Positions 35,265 through 44,435 of a DNA stretch of 64,000 bases are shown here, in pieces. The position numbers and the translations under genes were made by a program. The notes beneath the pieces were generated by a model. The model worked only from the letters and a program-made list of their open reading frames with translations, searched no databases and was not told the DNA's origin. The stretch is from Psychroflexus longus. GTDB taxonomy: Bacteria; Bacteroidota; Bacteroidia; Flavobacteriales; Flavobacteriaceae. Location of the stretch: contig NZ_JAIQZE010000001.1 in assembly GCF_020164595.1 (NCBI RefSeq), positions 496,001 through 560,000 of the forward strand, written 5' to 3'. How positions within the stretch are numbered: position 1 is the first letter of the stretch; each line of letters opens with the position of its first letter.

Positions 35265-36131
35265 ATGATTCAATCCATGACCGGTTACGGTAAAAGCAAG
35301 CTGGAAGAAACTGGCAAAACATTTACCGTTGAGATAAAATCTCTCAACAGCAAAAGCTTAGATGCCAACGTAAGAATTCCCTCAGAATTTAGAGAACTGG
35401 AGCTCCCCATCAGAAATAAGCTTTCTCAAAGCCTGGGCCGAGGAAAAGTTGATTTTTCTCTTCAGGTTGAAAAACATGATGAGGAAAGTACAGCTAGAAT
35501 CAATACTAAGGTCGTTGAAAATTATCTGAAACAACTTAAAACGCTTCCAGTATCGACCTTGAAAGACGACAGTCGCCTACTTCAAATCGCAATGACATTA
35601 CCAAATGCTTTGAGTTCAGAGAAAAATGAATTGGAAAAGGAGGATTCTAAAGCGGTTTACCAGGTTTTGGACCTGGCTTTGGAGCAAATCAACACCTTTA
35701 GAACTGATGAGGGGAAAGTCTTGAAAGAAGATTTCGAACTCAGAATTCAAAATCTTACTGAATTACTTTCAGAAGTAAAATCGATAGACCCGGAACGTAT
35801 CGAGCACGTAAAAACGAGATTGAGAAAGGGCATCGAAGACCTTAAGGAAAAAATTGACGAAAACCGATTTGAGCAAGAATTGATTTACTATATCGAAAAA
35901 TACGACATTACCGAGGAGAAGACGAGACTCGATAATCACTTATCGTATTTCTTAAAAGCTCTGAATTCTTCTGATTCCAATGGTAAAAAACTCAATTTCA
36001 TTTGCCAGGAAATCGGCAGAGAAATCAATACCATAGGAAGTAAATCCAACTTTGCTCCAATGCAAAAAACCGTGGTGCAAATGAAGGATGAACTTGAGAA
36101 GATAAAAGAACAACTGCTTAACGTACTTTAA
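35265..36131 (+). CDS. YicC-family endoribonuclease
   Basis: Protein of 288 residues with the family opening MIQSMTGYGKSKLEETGKTFTVEIKSLNSKSLD, given here from residue 1 in part (MTGYG at 5-9). The conserved C-terminal block is KKLNFICQEIGREINTIGSKSNF. YicC homologues have been described as RNases that act on small RNAs. It lies 2 bases before gmk, the widespread yicC-gmk pairing. Confidence 0.9.
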   Translation: MIQSMTGYGKSKLEETGKTFTVEIKSLNSKSLDANVRIPSEFRELELPIRNKLSQSLGRGKVDFSLQVEKHDEESTARINTKVVENYLKQLKTLPVSTLKDDSRLLQIAMTLPNALSSEKNELEKEDSKAVYQVLDLALEQINTFRTDEGKVLKEDFELRIQNLTELLSEVKSIDPERIEHVKTRLRKGIEDLKEKIDENRFEQELIYYIEKYDITEEKTRLDNHLSYFLKALNSSDSNGKKLNFICQEIGREINTIGSKSNFAPMQKTVVQMKDELEKIKEQLLNVL

Positions 36132-36133
36132 GT

Positions 36134-36712
36134 ATGGATGATAAAAAACAAGGAAAGCTTATTGTGTTTTCTGCTCCTTCAGGTTCTGGAAAAACAACTA
36201 TAGTAAGACATCTGTTAGCACAAGAGGATTTGGGTCTGGAGTTCTCTATCTCAGCAACCTCACGATCTCCAAGAGAAAATGAAGTGGATGGTGAGGATTA
36301 TTATTTCATGGACTTGAAAGAGTTCAAATCCCACATCAAAAATGATGATTTTCTGGAATGGGAAGAAGTCTATAGGGATAATTTCTATGGCACCTTAAAT
36401 TCTGAAGTGGAACGTATTTGGGCAATGGGAAAGCACGTCGTTTTTGATATTGACGTTGTTGGAGGCCTTGACATTAAGCGAATTTATCCTGAACAAACAC
36501 TTGCTGTTTTTGTGGAACCGCCAAGTATTGAAGAACTCAAAATCAGACTTAAAAAGAGAAAGACAGAGTCAGATGATCGTATCGCCATGAGAGTTGCTAA
36601 AGCGTCTATTGAAATGGCAACTGCTCCGCAATTTGACCACATTATCGTGAATGAAGATTTGGACACGGCGCTTGATGAAGCCTATCATTTGGTCAAAGAT
36701 TTTATTAAATGA
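36134..36712 (+). CDS. gmk: guanylate kinase
   Basis: Phosphorylates GMP to GDP. P-loop SAPSGSGKTT (13-22); GMP-binding TSRSPRENEVDGEDYYF with the family's Ser-Arg-Arg/Glu residues; lid arginines in RLKKRKTESDDRIAMRVAKA. The 192-residue length is typical. It overlaps nadD by 4 bases. Confidence 0.96.
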   Translation: MDDKKQGKLIVFSAPSGSGKTTIVRHLLAQEDLGLEFSISATSRSPRENEVDGEDYYFMDLKEFKSHIKNDDFLEWEEVYRDNFYGTLNSEVERIWAMGKHVVFDIDVVGGLDIKRIYPEQTLAVFVEPPSIEELKIRLKKRKTESDDRIAMRVAKASIEMATAPQFDHIIVNEDLDTALDEAYHLVKDFIK

Positions 36713-37290
36713 AAAAAGTAGGTTTATATTTTGGGACATTCAATCCCTTTCATATTGGGCATTTGATCATAGCCAATCATTTGACTGAACACACAGATTT
36801 GGAAGAGGTTTGGCTTGTGATTACTCCTCAAAGCCCTTTTAAAAAGAAAAATAGTCTTTTGGAAAACCATCATAGGTTTGAGCTAGTGTACCGGGCAACC
36901 GAGGAGTACGAGAAACTAAAACCATGCGATGTGGAATTCAAATTACCACAGCCCAATTATACTTCCAAGACATTAGCAGAGCTGAGGGATTCGCATCCAG
37001 ATTTAAGCTTCACATTAATCATGGGGGAAGATAATCTGGTGAATTTTCATAAGTGGAAAAATTATGAAACGATCCTGGAGCATCATGAAATCTATGTTTG
37101 CCCCAGAACTACAAAATCTGAAATTCCAGAACAATTTCAAGATCATCCAAAAATATTTGCCACCGATACTCCAATAATGGAAATCTCATCGACACTTATA
37201 AGAAAAATGATAAAATCTGGCAAAAATGTAACGCCTTTACTTCAACACAGGGTTTGGGAATATATTGATCAGATGAATTTTTACAGATAA
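36709..37290 (+). CDS. nadD: nicotinate-nucleotide adenylyltransferase
   Basis: Adenylates nicotinate mononucleotide in NAD synthesis. Nucleotidyltransferase motif GTFNPFHIGHL (9-19) with both histidines, the FTLIMGEDNLVNFHKWKNYE segment that binds the nicotinate part, and the C-terminal ISSTLIRKMIKSGKNV. Length is 193 residues. With nadK in the same window two steps of NADP synthesis are encoded here. Confidence 0.95.
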   Translation: MKKVGLYFGTFNPFHIGHLIIANHLTEHTDLEEVWLVITPQSPFKKKNSLLENHHRFELVYRATEEYEKLKPCDVEFKLPQPNYTSKTLAELRDSHPDLSFTLIMGEDNLVNFHKWKNYETILEHHEIYVCPRTTKSEIPEQFQDHPKIFATDTPIMEISSTLIRKMIKSGKNVTPLLQHRVWEYIDQMNFYR

Positions 37291-37413
37291 AGGAATCACA
37301 TTAGCAGATTAAAAATTTGTTAATCTGAAATATAATGTATTAATATTTATCAAGTTCAAAGAAAATCAGATAAGCACATGTGTTGTGCAAAAGAAAACTG
37401 AAAAACAAAACAT

Positions 37414-38421
37414 ATGACAAATCCTAATCCCAATTTTGGTGTCATCGGCAGTGGAAGCTGGGCAACAGCAATTGTTAAAATGCTATGCGAAAATGTACCA
37501 GAAGTGAATTGGTATGTAAGAAAACCGGAAGTCATAGCCCATATTGAGAAGGAGCATCATAACCCTAATTACCTCAGTGCTGTTGAGTTTGATCCAAAAC
37601 AGGTAAGATTGTCCAGCGACATCAACAAAGTCATTCAGGAATCAGACTTTTTAATTTTTGTGGTGCCCTCAGCTTTTTTAAAAAAGGAACTGGACAAAAT
37701 CACTGTAGATATTTCCGACAAAATCATCTTTAGTGCAATTAAGGGGATTGTACCGGAATCTCAACAATTGGTTGGAGAGCATTTTCATACAGAATACAAT
37801 ATTCCATTTGAGAGAATTGGCGTCATTACTGGCCCCTGTCACGCAGAAGAAGTAGCGCTGGAGCGCTTGTCTTACCTTACCATTGCCTGCGCCAATGAGG
37901 ACCATGCCACAACACTGGCTCAATTTCTTAGCAGTGATTATATAAAATGCAATGTTTCTGAAGACGTCATAGGAACTGAATATGCCGCTGTACTTAAAAA
38001 TATTTATGCGATTGCTGCAGGAATCGCACATGGTCTGGGCTACGGAGACAATTTCCAAAGTGTCCTTATGAGTAACGCTATAAGAGAAATGAAACGCTTT
38101 ATCAAAAAGCGCTACAAGATGAAACGAAACATCAACGATTCTGCTTATTTAGGAGATTTGCTGGTGACTGGTTACTCTGTCTTTAGCCGTAATCGCTATT
38201 TTGGAAATATGATCGGTAAAGGCTATACCGTAAAAAGTGCCCAGATGGAAATGAGTATGGTGGCAGAAGGCTACTATGCTACGAATTCCGCTTACGAAAT
38301 TAGCAAGACCTTTGGAAATAAGAAAGCACGAACCCCGATCATAAATGCGGTTTACAAAGTCTTATACGAAGGAAAGAATCCAAAAAAAATCTTCGAAAAA
38401 TTAGCTGACAAGCTTAATTAA
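37414..38421 (+). CDS. gpsA: glycerol-3-phosphate dehydrogenase [NAD(P)+]
   Basis: Reduces dihydroxyacetone phosphate to sn-glycerol 3-phosphate for phospholipid synthesis. Rossmann motif GVIGSGSWATAI (9-20), IFSAIKGI, GVITGPCHAEEVA, catalytic lysine in EYAAVLKNIYAIAAGIAHGLG, and SAYLGDLLVTGYSVFSRNRYFG near the C-terminal substrate site. 335 residues. It follows nadD after 123 bases and precedes an EamA transporter by 12. Confidence 0.95.
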   Translation: MTNPNPNFGVIGSGSWATAIVKMLCENVPEVNWYVRKPEVIAHIEKEHHNPNYLSAVEFDPKQVRLSSDINKVIQESDFLIFVVPSAFLKKELDKITVDISDKIIFSAIKGIVPESQQLVGEHFHTEYNIPFERIGVITGPCHAEEVALERLSYLTIACANEDHATTLAQFLSSDYIKCNVSEDVIGTEYAAVLKNIYAIAAGIAHGLGYGDNFQSVLMSNAIREMKRFIKKRYKMKRNINDSAYLGDLLVTGYSVFSRNRYFGNMIGKGYTVKSAQMEMSMVAEGYYATNSAYEISKTFGNKKARTPIINAVYKVLYEGKNPKKIFEKLADKLN

Positions 38422-38433
38422 TACAACATCCTA

Positions 38434-39333
38434 ATGAATTCAGTTTTAAAAGGTGGCATCCTGGTTGCTCTGGGTGCTTCATGCTATGGTTTGCTCACAA
38501 CTTTTGTGAAGCTCGCCTACGATGAGCATTATACCGCTTATGAAGTAACATTTTCACAAATCCTGATTGGTTTTGTAGCTTTGGTTATTTTGAATCTCTT
38601 TTTGAAAAAGAAAAAGCCACCCATTACAGATCCAGCTTTGAGGCGTAAGACAATCTTTTATCTTATTCTTGCCGGAAGCTCATTGGGTTTTACAAGTATC
38701 TTCTACTATTTAGCAATGCAATATATCACAGTTTCGGTAGGAATTGTGCTATTGATGCAAAGCGTGTGGATAGGTGTGGTTCTGGATAGTATCATCAATA
38801 AAATAAAACCCACCAAAATCAAGATCATCTCCGTTATTCTTATTTTGATAGGAACGGTTTTGGCCGCGGATCTACTCATCGAAGAACAAGACGTAGAACT
38901 CGCAGGTATAGGTTTCGGTATTCTAGCTGCACTTTCCTACACAGTCACCATTATGACGTCCAACAGTGTGGGAACTCAATATCATCCTATTACCAGGAGC
39001 AAATGGATGATGCTTGGTGGACTCATAGTCGTTTCGATCATCACCCTGCCTGAATTAATTGAGTACATGGATTTTGGCATTTTTACACTATGGGGTCCTA
39101 TTTTGGCTCTATTTGGAACCATTTTACCACCTTTATTCTTTACCGCTGGCATGCCTAAGATAAATGTAGGGCTTGGCGCTATTATCTCTTCAATCGAGCT
39201 TCCAGTTGCAGTTTTGATGGGATATTTCGTTTTACATGAAGATCAAAACATCTTCAAATGGATAGGAATTCTTCTGATTTTGTCTTCGATAGTCCTTATG
39301 AATTTAAAGAAAGTCAAAAAGGAGCCTTTGTAA
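38434..39333 (+). CDS. EamA/DMT-superfamily transporter
   Basis: Inner-membrane protein of 299 residues with ten predicted helices arranged as two EamA repeats (about 5-140 and 155-290; GGILVALGASCYGLLTTFVKL opens the first repeat and VELAGIGFGILAALSYTVTI the second). Family members export metabolites or amino acids, or import purines; the substrate is not predictable. Twelve bases downstream of gpsA, probably co-transcribed. Confidence 0.88.
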   Translation: MNSVLKGGILVALGASCYGLLTTFVKLAYDEHYTAYEVTFSQILIGFVALVILNLFLKKKKPPITDPALRRKTIFYLILAGSSLGFTSIFYYLAMQYITVSVGIVLLMQSVWIGVVLDSIINKIKPTKIKIISVILILIGTVLAADLLIEEQDVELAGIGFGILAALSYTVTIMTSNSVGTQYHPITRSKWMMLGGLIVVSIITLPELIEYMDFGIFTLWGPILALFGTILPPLFFTAGMPKINVGLGAIISSIELPVAVLMGYFVLHEDQNIFKWIGILLILSSIVLMNLKKVKKEPL

Positions 39334-39342
39334 GATTTGAGG

Positions 39343-39744
39343 CTAATCTGCTATAATTCCTTTTGAAGATAATAATGGTAGATTTTTTATGTCTTTGGAC
39401 TTTAAGCTGTGTTTTGGAAATTTAAAATCCTTGTGCATCAATTTTCCATCGAGAAAATAAGTCACTTGAAAAATATTGTCTACTTCCAACACATCTTCAT
39501 GAAGAAACTCAAGCTTGGCAAAAGATTTGCCAGGTAAGACTTCTAATTTCTTTCTAAGCACAGAAGTTGTTTTAGTTCTGCTTTCACCTTTAGAGACAAT
39601 TAAAACCGTTTCAATCGCTTCAGAATTATCATTTACCAGATAAATAGTCCACTCTTCAACTTTGAATATCTTGTTGTATTCAAATGAAGCGACGACATAA
39701 ACATTTTGTACTTCGGGAATATTTCTTTCTATATCCTTCTTCAT
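39343..39744 (-). CDS. conserved hypothetical protein
   Basis: 133 residues, no signal peptide or membrane segment, mixed alpha/beta by eye (EVQNVYVVASFEYNKIFKVEEWTIYLVND). I do not recognise a named family. It follows pheS by 6 bases on the minus strand, suggesting co-transcription, and it converges on the EamA gene. Confidence 0.75.
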   Translation of the reverse strand: MKKDIERNIPEVQNVYVVASFEYNKIFKVEEWTIYLVNDNSEAIETVLIVSKGESRTKTTSVLRKKLEVLPGKSFAKLEFLHEDVLEVDNIFQVTYFLDGKLMHKDFKFPKHSLKSKDIKNLPLLSSKGIIAD

Positions 39745-39750
39745 TTGAGT

Positions 39751-40773
39751 TTAAAATGAAGATTTGAATTGCTCCAGAAAACGCACATCGTTTTCATAAA
39801 ACATACGGATATCTCCTATCTGATAAAGCAGCATTGCTATACGTTCTATACCCATGCCAAAAGCAAAACCGCTGTACTCTTTTGGATCGATGTTACAATT
39901 TTTCAAGACATTTGGATCGACCATTCCACAGCCCATGATTTCCAACCAGCCAGTACCCTTGGTAATTCTGTAGTCAGTTTCCGTTTCCAAACCCCAGTAG
40001 ATATCCACCTCTGCGCTTGGTTCTGTAAACGGAAAATAAGAAGGTCTGAGTCTGATTTTAGACTTTCCAAAAAGCTCTTTGGTGAAGTAAATCAAAGTCT
40101 GTTTCAAGTCTTTAAAAGACACATTCTTATCAATGTATAAACCTTCTACCTGATGAAAGATACAGTGAGATCTAGAGGATATATCCTCATTTCTAAACAC
40201 TCTCCCAGGAGAAATCGTCCTAATAGGAGGTTCGTTATTCTCCATATAACGAACTTGGACGCTAGATGTATGTGTTCTCAACAAAATATCTTTAGGATCG
40301 GTTTGAATGAAAAACGTATCCTGCATATCTCTCGCCGGATGGTATTCAGGTAAGTTAAGAGCAGTGAAATTATGCCAGTCATCTTCGATTTCCGGGCCTT
40401 CGGATACATTGAAACCAATGTTTGAAAAAATTTCTGTAATTCTATTTTTAACCAGAGATATAGGATGCCTTGCTCCAATTTCCATGGGCTCACCTGGCCT
40501 TGTAAGGTCGCCATAAATTCCTTTATCTTCCACTTTTGAAGCGATTTCTCGCTTCAATTGGTCCACTTTTTCCTGGGCAGTAACCTTTAACTCGTTGATC
40601 GTTTTACCAAATTCCTTTTTCTGCTCATTAGGAACGTTTTTGAATTCAGCAAAAAACTCATTCAGAATTCCTTTTTTCCCTAGATATTGTATTCTGAATT
40701 GTTCAACATCCTCAGCTTTATCAGCTGTAAACTGCTCAACTTCATCTATATATCCTTTTATCTTATCTATCAT
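39751..40773 (-). CDS. pheS: phenylalanine--tRNA ligase alpha subunit
   Basis: Catalytic subunit of the alpha2-beta2 enzyme. An N-terminal coiled coil (1-85) precedes the class II core: motif 1 region [19 protein letters not shown], motif 2 around [28 protein letters not shown], and motif 3 [22 protein letters not shown] near the C-terminus; [13 protein letters not shown] and [11 protein letters not shown] line the Phe pocket. 340 residues. No pheT is adjacent in this window. Confidence 0.96.
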   Translation of the reverse strand: MIDKIKGYIDEVEQFTADKAEDVEQFRIQYLGKKGILNEFFAEFKNVPNEQKKEFGKTINELKVTAQEKVDQLKREIASKVEDKGIYGDLTRPGEPMEIGARHPISLVKNRITEIFSNIGFNVSEGPEIEDDWHNFTALNLPEYHPARDMQDTFFIQTDPKDILLRTHTSSVQVRYMENNEPPIRTISPGRVFRNEDISSRSHCIFHQVEGLYIDKNVSFKDLKQTLIYFTKELFGKSKIRLRPSYFPFTEPSAEVDIYWGLETETDYRITKGTGWLEIMGCGMVDPNVLKNCNIDPKEYSGFAFGMGIERIAMLLYQIGDIRMFYENDVRFLEQFKSSF

Positions 40774-40854
40774 CGTAATTGGTAAAATGAATTGGTAAAT
40801 TTAGAAAAAATAGACCGTTTCTTACCTAGAAAACTTATTATTTAAAGTCTTATG

Positions 40855-41208
40855 CTATTCTATGTAATTGCGTTTAAGAAAATAGCTGACCAATGCTTCC
40901 TTCATCAATACTGTTTGTTCTCCGGCTTTAAGAGCAGGCAGTTTTGAAATATTATTAAAATGTGGCCATCCGTCTTCGTCTACAAAATCAAATTCATAGA
41001 ACCCGTAAGGTTCCAGGACTGTACAAATAGCGATATGCATCAAGTTGACTTTATCGTCTTTTTTGAATTTACCCTGTGGTTGACCAAGTTCTTGTACCCC
41101 GACTAAATAGATTATTGCATCTATATCCATTTGTTCGCCATCTGCAAATTGATTGGACAACTTATTCTGAAGGGTTTCCCATCGTGTTTTTAGTAACTCA
41201 TCTCTCAT
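40855..41208 (-). CDS. conserved hypothetical protein
   Basis: 117-residue acidic cytoplasmic protein with no recognised domain. Features visible: DAIIYLVGVQELGQPQGKFKKDDKVNLMHIAICTVLEPYGFYEF, given as residues 30-73, and a DEDGWPHF turn. I recall similar short proteins in other flavobacteria without assigned function. It is divergent from cvpA, and its -7 box ends only five bases before the ATG. Confidence 0.75.
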   Translation of the reverse strand: MRDELLKTRWETLQNKLSNQFADGEQMDIDAIIYLVGVQELGQPQGKFKKDDKVNLMHIAICTVLEPYGFYEFDFVDEDGWPHFNNISKLPALKAGEQTVLMKEALVSYFLKRNYIE

Positions 41209-41212
41209 ATTA

Positions 41213-41248
41213 CAAAGGTACTCGCTTTAACCGAATTGCTTATATTTG
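41213..41248. promoter_or_regulatory. divergent promoter pair, possibly leaderless
   Basis: Minus strand TACCTTTG (41220-41213) precedes the ATG at 41208; plus strand TATATTTG (41241-41248) precedes the ATG at 41254. Both match TAnnTTTG. In both cases the expected start of transcription falls on or next to the ATG, so both genes would lack a 5' leader. No clear -33 TTG is present for either. Confidence 0.5.
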
Positions 41249-41253
41249 GCGTT

Positions 41254-41775
41254 ATGAATATGATAGATATTGTCCTGGGGATTTTCCTTTTACTCGGTTT
41301 TATAAGGGGTTTTCAAAAGGGATTCATTGTAGAACTTGCAGGAATAGTAGCTTTACTGGCAGGAATCTTTGGAGGTATAAAATACGGCTATTTTGCTGAA
41401 GGTTATCTTGAAAATTGGACGGACTGGACTGTCTCTAGTATTGAGATTGCTAGTTTTTTTATCGTGTTTATTGGTATAGTAGTTTTAGTATCAATTCTTG
41501 CCAAAATTCTAACTACCATTGTTCATAGCATTGCCCTAGGCTTAATCAATAGAATATTTGGAGCACTGTTTGGCGTTATCAAAATGGGGTTATTCATCTT
41601 GATTATTCTTTTAATATTTGATTATATAAATGGTGAAGGTAGATTCATCAGTGGAACCAAACTTCAAGAATCTGTGATTGTCTCTACCATAAGAGAATTA
41701 AGTTCAACACTGCTTCCCTCTTTAGAACAATTGCTAAATGAAAGCAAGCTCTTGGAAAACCAACAGGCTAAATAA
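41254..41775 (+). CDS. CvpA-family membrane protein
   Basis: Integral membrane protein of about 173 residues with four hydrophobic segments. The family opening is MIDIVLGIFLLLGFIRGFQKGFIVEL, visible from residue 3, followed by AGIVALLAGIFGGIKYGYFAEG. CvpA is linked to colicin V production and envelope stress in Enterobacteria; its biochemical role is unresolved. I chose ATG 41254 because an upstream TTG start would sit inside the -7 box; ATG 41260 is an alternative. Confidence 0.88.
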   Translation: MNMIDIVLGIFLLLGFIRGFQKGFIVELAGIVALLAGIFGGIKYGYFAEGYLENWTDWTVSSIEIASFFIVFIGIVVLVSILAKILTTIVHSIALGLINRIFGALFGVIKMGLFILIILLIFDYINGEGRFISGTKLQESVIVSTIRELSSTLLPSLEQLLNESKLLENQQAK

Positions 41776-41801
41776 AAACCCCGGGCTTTCACTCGAGGTT
41801 T
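41774..41801 (-). terminator. terminator of the SulP-carbonic anhydrase unit
   Basis: On the minus strand AAACCTCG (41801-41794) pairs with CGGGGTTT (41783-41776), eight base pairs with one U-G wobble, followed by TTATTT. It lies 24 bases past the carbonic anhydrase stop and, with one mismatch, may also stop cvpA. Confidence 0.7.
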
Positions 41802-41824
41802 AAATTCTTCAGAAAAAATAAATT

Positions 41825-42454
41825 TTAAGACAGCAGTTCTACTTCACCCGTTTGAAGTGAATAGACACCGCCAACTATTTTTATTTCTTCTTTTTCTTCC
41901 ATACTCTTTAAGATTGAGCTTTTTTCTCTAACTCTGTCCATAGTTAGCTCTACATTTTTTTGAACAACATCATGAACAAATTCCTTATTGGTAGAATCTC
42001 TTTTCCCGTCAGTTTCTACTGCCTCAACTGCTGGTTTTAAATTTTTAAGAAGATGTGTTATATTCCCTAATTCAACACCATCACAGGCTGCACTCACAGC
42101 ACCACAACTCTCATGACCAAGTACAAAGACAAGTTTACTACCCGCTACTTTACAGGCATACTCCATGCTTCCCAAAATGTCAGTATTTTCAAAATTTCCA
42201 GCAACTCGTGCTACAAAAACATCACCAATGCCCTGATCAAAAACAGTTTCTACAGGCACACGACTGTCTACACATGATAAAATAATAGCTTTTGGGTATT
42301 GTCCACCTGTGGCACTTACTTTCATTGCATTGTAATCTCTTGAATGAAATTCATCTGAAGTGAATCTTTTATTTCCTTCTAGAAGGTCTTTTAAAACTCT
42401 ATCTGGCGTTAATGCTTCCTGCTCTTGTTTCGTTATAATTTTATTTAAACCCAT
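41825..42454 (-). CDS. beta-class carbonic anhydrase
   Basis: Interconverts CO2 and bicarbonate. Zinc site residues C61, D63 and R65 are in SCVDSRVP, with H114 and C117 in LGHESCGAVSAA; the 209-residue length is standard for the beta class. It starts 2 bases after a SulP transporter gene, a pairing known from marine bacteria where SulP imports bicarbonate. A role in inorganic carbon supply is inferred from that pairing. Confidence 0.94.
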   Translation of the reverse strand: MGLNKIITKQEQEALTPDRVLKDLLEGNKRFTSDEFHSRDYNAMKVSATGGQYPKAIILSCVDSRVPVETVFDQGIGDVFVARVAGNFENTDILGSMEYACKVAGSKLVFVLGHESCGAVSAACDGVELGNITHLLKNLKPAVEAVETDGKRDSTNKEFVHDVVQKNVELTMDRVREKSSILKSMEEKEEIKIVGGVYSLQTGEVELLS

Positions 42455-42456
42455 AA

Positions 42457-44022
42457 TTAGTAGTTTGATTTTAAATTGAAGAATTTTTTATAGCTAGGAG
42501 GATTTTTAAATTCTCCCAACTCTGAAATAATGGTAATATCTATGTTTCTGTTCTTTGCCTTGATAGAAAAATCATTTAAGATTTCTAAAATGTCATAATC
42601 TATAAATTTAGATTTTCTAATGTCAATTTTTAAATCCGAATCAGACTCTATAGTATTTAAGGAGTTCAGTATAGCGCCTTTATTGAAAAAAGTTACTTCT
42701 TCAGCTAAAGTCATTTCAACAATTTTGCCATCGCCTTCTTTATCTTCCTGATGTAAAAAATGAGAGTTTTTTAAACTGTTGTATAAAACCGTAATCAAGC
42801 CTGAAGCCAATCCCAAACCAATACCTATAAGTAAATCTGTAAATACAATTCCCAAAACAGTAATGATAAAAGGGATAAACTGAGATTTACCTATTTTAAA
42901 CATTTCTATAAATAAAGCAGGTTTGGCTAACTTATAACCTACAATAAACAGAACAGCTGCCAATACAGCCAACGGTATAAGATTGAGCAAATCTGGGATA
43001 AAAACAACCGCTAAAAGCAACCAGACGGCATGTAAAATTGCTGACATTTTTGTGCGACCGCCAGATTGAATATTTGCAGAACTTCTTACGATGACCTGAG
43101 TTATCGGCAACCCACCGATAAAACCAGAAATCATATTTCCTGTACCTTGAGCAAATAACTCACGGTTAGTTGGAGTTACGCGCTTTCTTGGGTCGAGTTT
43201 GTCAGTTGCTTCTACGCTCAGAAGGGTTTCCAAACTTGCAACAACAGCAATTGTAAAACCAATAACCCATACTTCTGAACTTCCAATGATTGAAAAGTCA
43301 GGAAATGTAAATTGATTTATAAAATCTGTAAAGTTTTCAGGTACCGGGACAACAACTAAATTGCTATCTGATACTCCCAATAAACTAGCATCATCGATAA
43401 AAAGTTTATAAGACACCCCTACGATCACAGCTACTAAGGGCCCTGGGATAATTTTAAATATCTGATGTTTTTTTTCCAAAACATTCGACCAGAATAACAT
43501 GATCGCTATACTTACTATGGTGATGGTTAATGTTCCATAAGAAAGGGTTTCCCAAGCTAAGATAATGTTCTCAACCATTGCTTTTAGGTTGTAATCAAAG
43601 AACTCAAAATCATCAGGCAAGCCAAATGCAATAGAGAATTGTTTCAAAAATATAATGATACCAATACCAGCCAGCATACCTTTAATGACGGAAGATGGAA
43701 AGTAGTAGCCGATAACTCCTGCTTTTAGAAAACCCAAAATGATTTGTAAAGCTCCACCGATAACTACAGCTACTAAAAAGTATTCGTAATTTCCTAGACT
43801 GGAAATAGCACTTAATACAATAACCGCGAGTCCGGCAGCAGGACCACTCACTCCTAATGGTGATCCACTAATAGATCCTACAACGATACCACCTATGATT
43901 CCTGCTATTACCCCCGAAAAGAGTGGTGCTCCACTCGCTAACGCAATACCAAGGCATAATGGTAAAGCGACAAAAAACACAACTACACTGGCCGGTAGAT
44001 CTTTATTTAAATGTTTGAACAT
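42457..44022 (-). CDS. SulP-family inorganic anion transporter
   Basis: Inner-membrane transporter of 521 residues. The first segment DLPASVVVFFVALPLCLGIALASGAPLFSGVIAGIIGG is family-typical (residues 7-44), followed by GSPLGVSGPAAGLAVIV and about eleven further helices. A short C-terminal STAS-like domain (about 425-521; IDIRKSKFIDYDILEILNDF) follows. Family substrates are sulfate or bicarbonate; adjacency to carbonic anhydrase favours bicarbonate. The first gene of a two-gene operon ending at 41774. Confidence 0.9.
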   Translation of the reverse strand: MFKHLNKDLPASVVVFFVALPLCLGIALASGAPLFSGVIAGIIGGIVVGSISGSPLGVSGPAAGLAVIVLSAISSLGNYEYFLVAVVIGGALQIILGFLKAGVIGYYFPSSVIKGMLAGIGIIIFLKQFSIAFGLPDDFEFFDYNLKAMVENIILAWETLSYGTLTITIVSIAIMLFWSNVLEKKHQIFKIIPGPLVAVIVGVSYKLFIDDASLLGVSDSNLVVVPVPENFTDFINQFTFPDFSIIGSSEVWVIGFTIAVVASLETLLSVEATDKLDPRKRVTPTNRELFAQGTGNMISGFIGGLPITQVIVRSSANIQSGGRTKMSAILHAVWLLLAVVFIPDLLNLIPLAVLAAVLFIVGYKLAKPALFIEMFKIGKSQFIPFIITVLGIVFTDLLIGIGLGLASGLITVLYNSLKNSHFLHQEDKEGDGKIVEMTLAEEVTFFNKGAILNSLNTIESDSDLKIDIRKSKFIDYDILEILNDFSIKAKNRNIDITIISELGEFKNPPSYKKFFNLKSNY

Positions 44023-44084
44023 AATTGAATTGATACGGTACTTCTATTTTAGAAGCTTGAATTTTTAAATTGAAATCGAAATAA

Positions 44085-44390
44085 TTAACTGAAGTAATTC
44101 AATTTAAAATCCGGGGGAGGAGAAACTATTTTTTGATAAACACTTTTATAATGAGATATAAATTGTGAAAATGAATCTAAAAAATAAAAGTCTTGAGAGA
44201 AAACTACATGACTTGATTCATCAGCGATGATCTCACCAAAAGAAATGCTGCTTTTTTCTGAATTTTCTTCTTCATTTAAGTTGATAAAAAAAGAAACATC
44301 ACTATCTGCACCCGGTTGTATTAACATAATTGTGGGTGTAATCAAAAGATTAGCAAATGAAATAATAAGTATAAAAAGTTTTAATCTCAT
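44085..44390 (-). CDS. small exported protein of unknown function
   Basis: 101 residues with an N-terminal hydrophobic segment (about 4-24) that could be a signal peptide or single anchor, then an acidic middle (NLNEEENSEKSSISFGE) and a PPP-containing tail (VSPPPDFKLNYF). I recognise no family. A TATATTTG -7 box on the minus strand (44406-44399) ends nine bases before the ATG, which supports expression. It is upstream of the SulP gene by 62 bases. Confidence 0.65.
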   Translation of the reverse strand: MRLKLFILIISFANLLITPTIMLIQPGADSDVSFFINLNEEENSEKSSISFGEIIADESSHVVFSQDFYFLDSFSQFISHYKSVYQKIVSPPPDFKLNYFS

Positions 44391-44435
44391 ATATTAAACA
44401 AATATATGGATTAGTTAAAGAGTGGTTGTTGATTT

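Noticed and set aside
37306-37328. Eight-base-pair hairpin after nadD (CAGATTAA/TTAATCTG)
   Set aside because: AT-rich, no T-run after it, so not a convincing terminator.
40774-40854. Search for a Phe leader peptide upstream of pheS, by analogy with pheA
   Set aside because: No Phe-rich short ORF or terminator hairpin is present in this gap.
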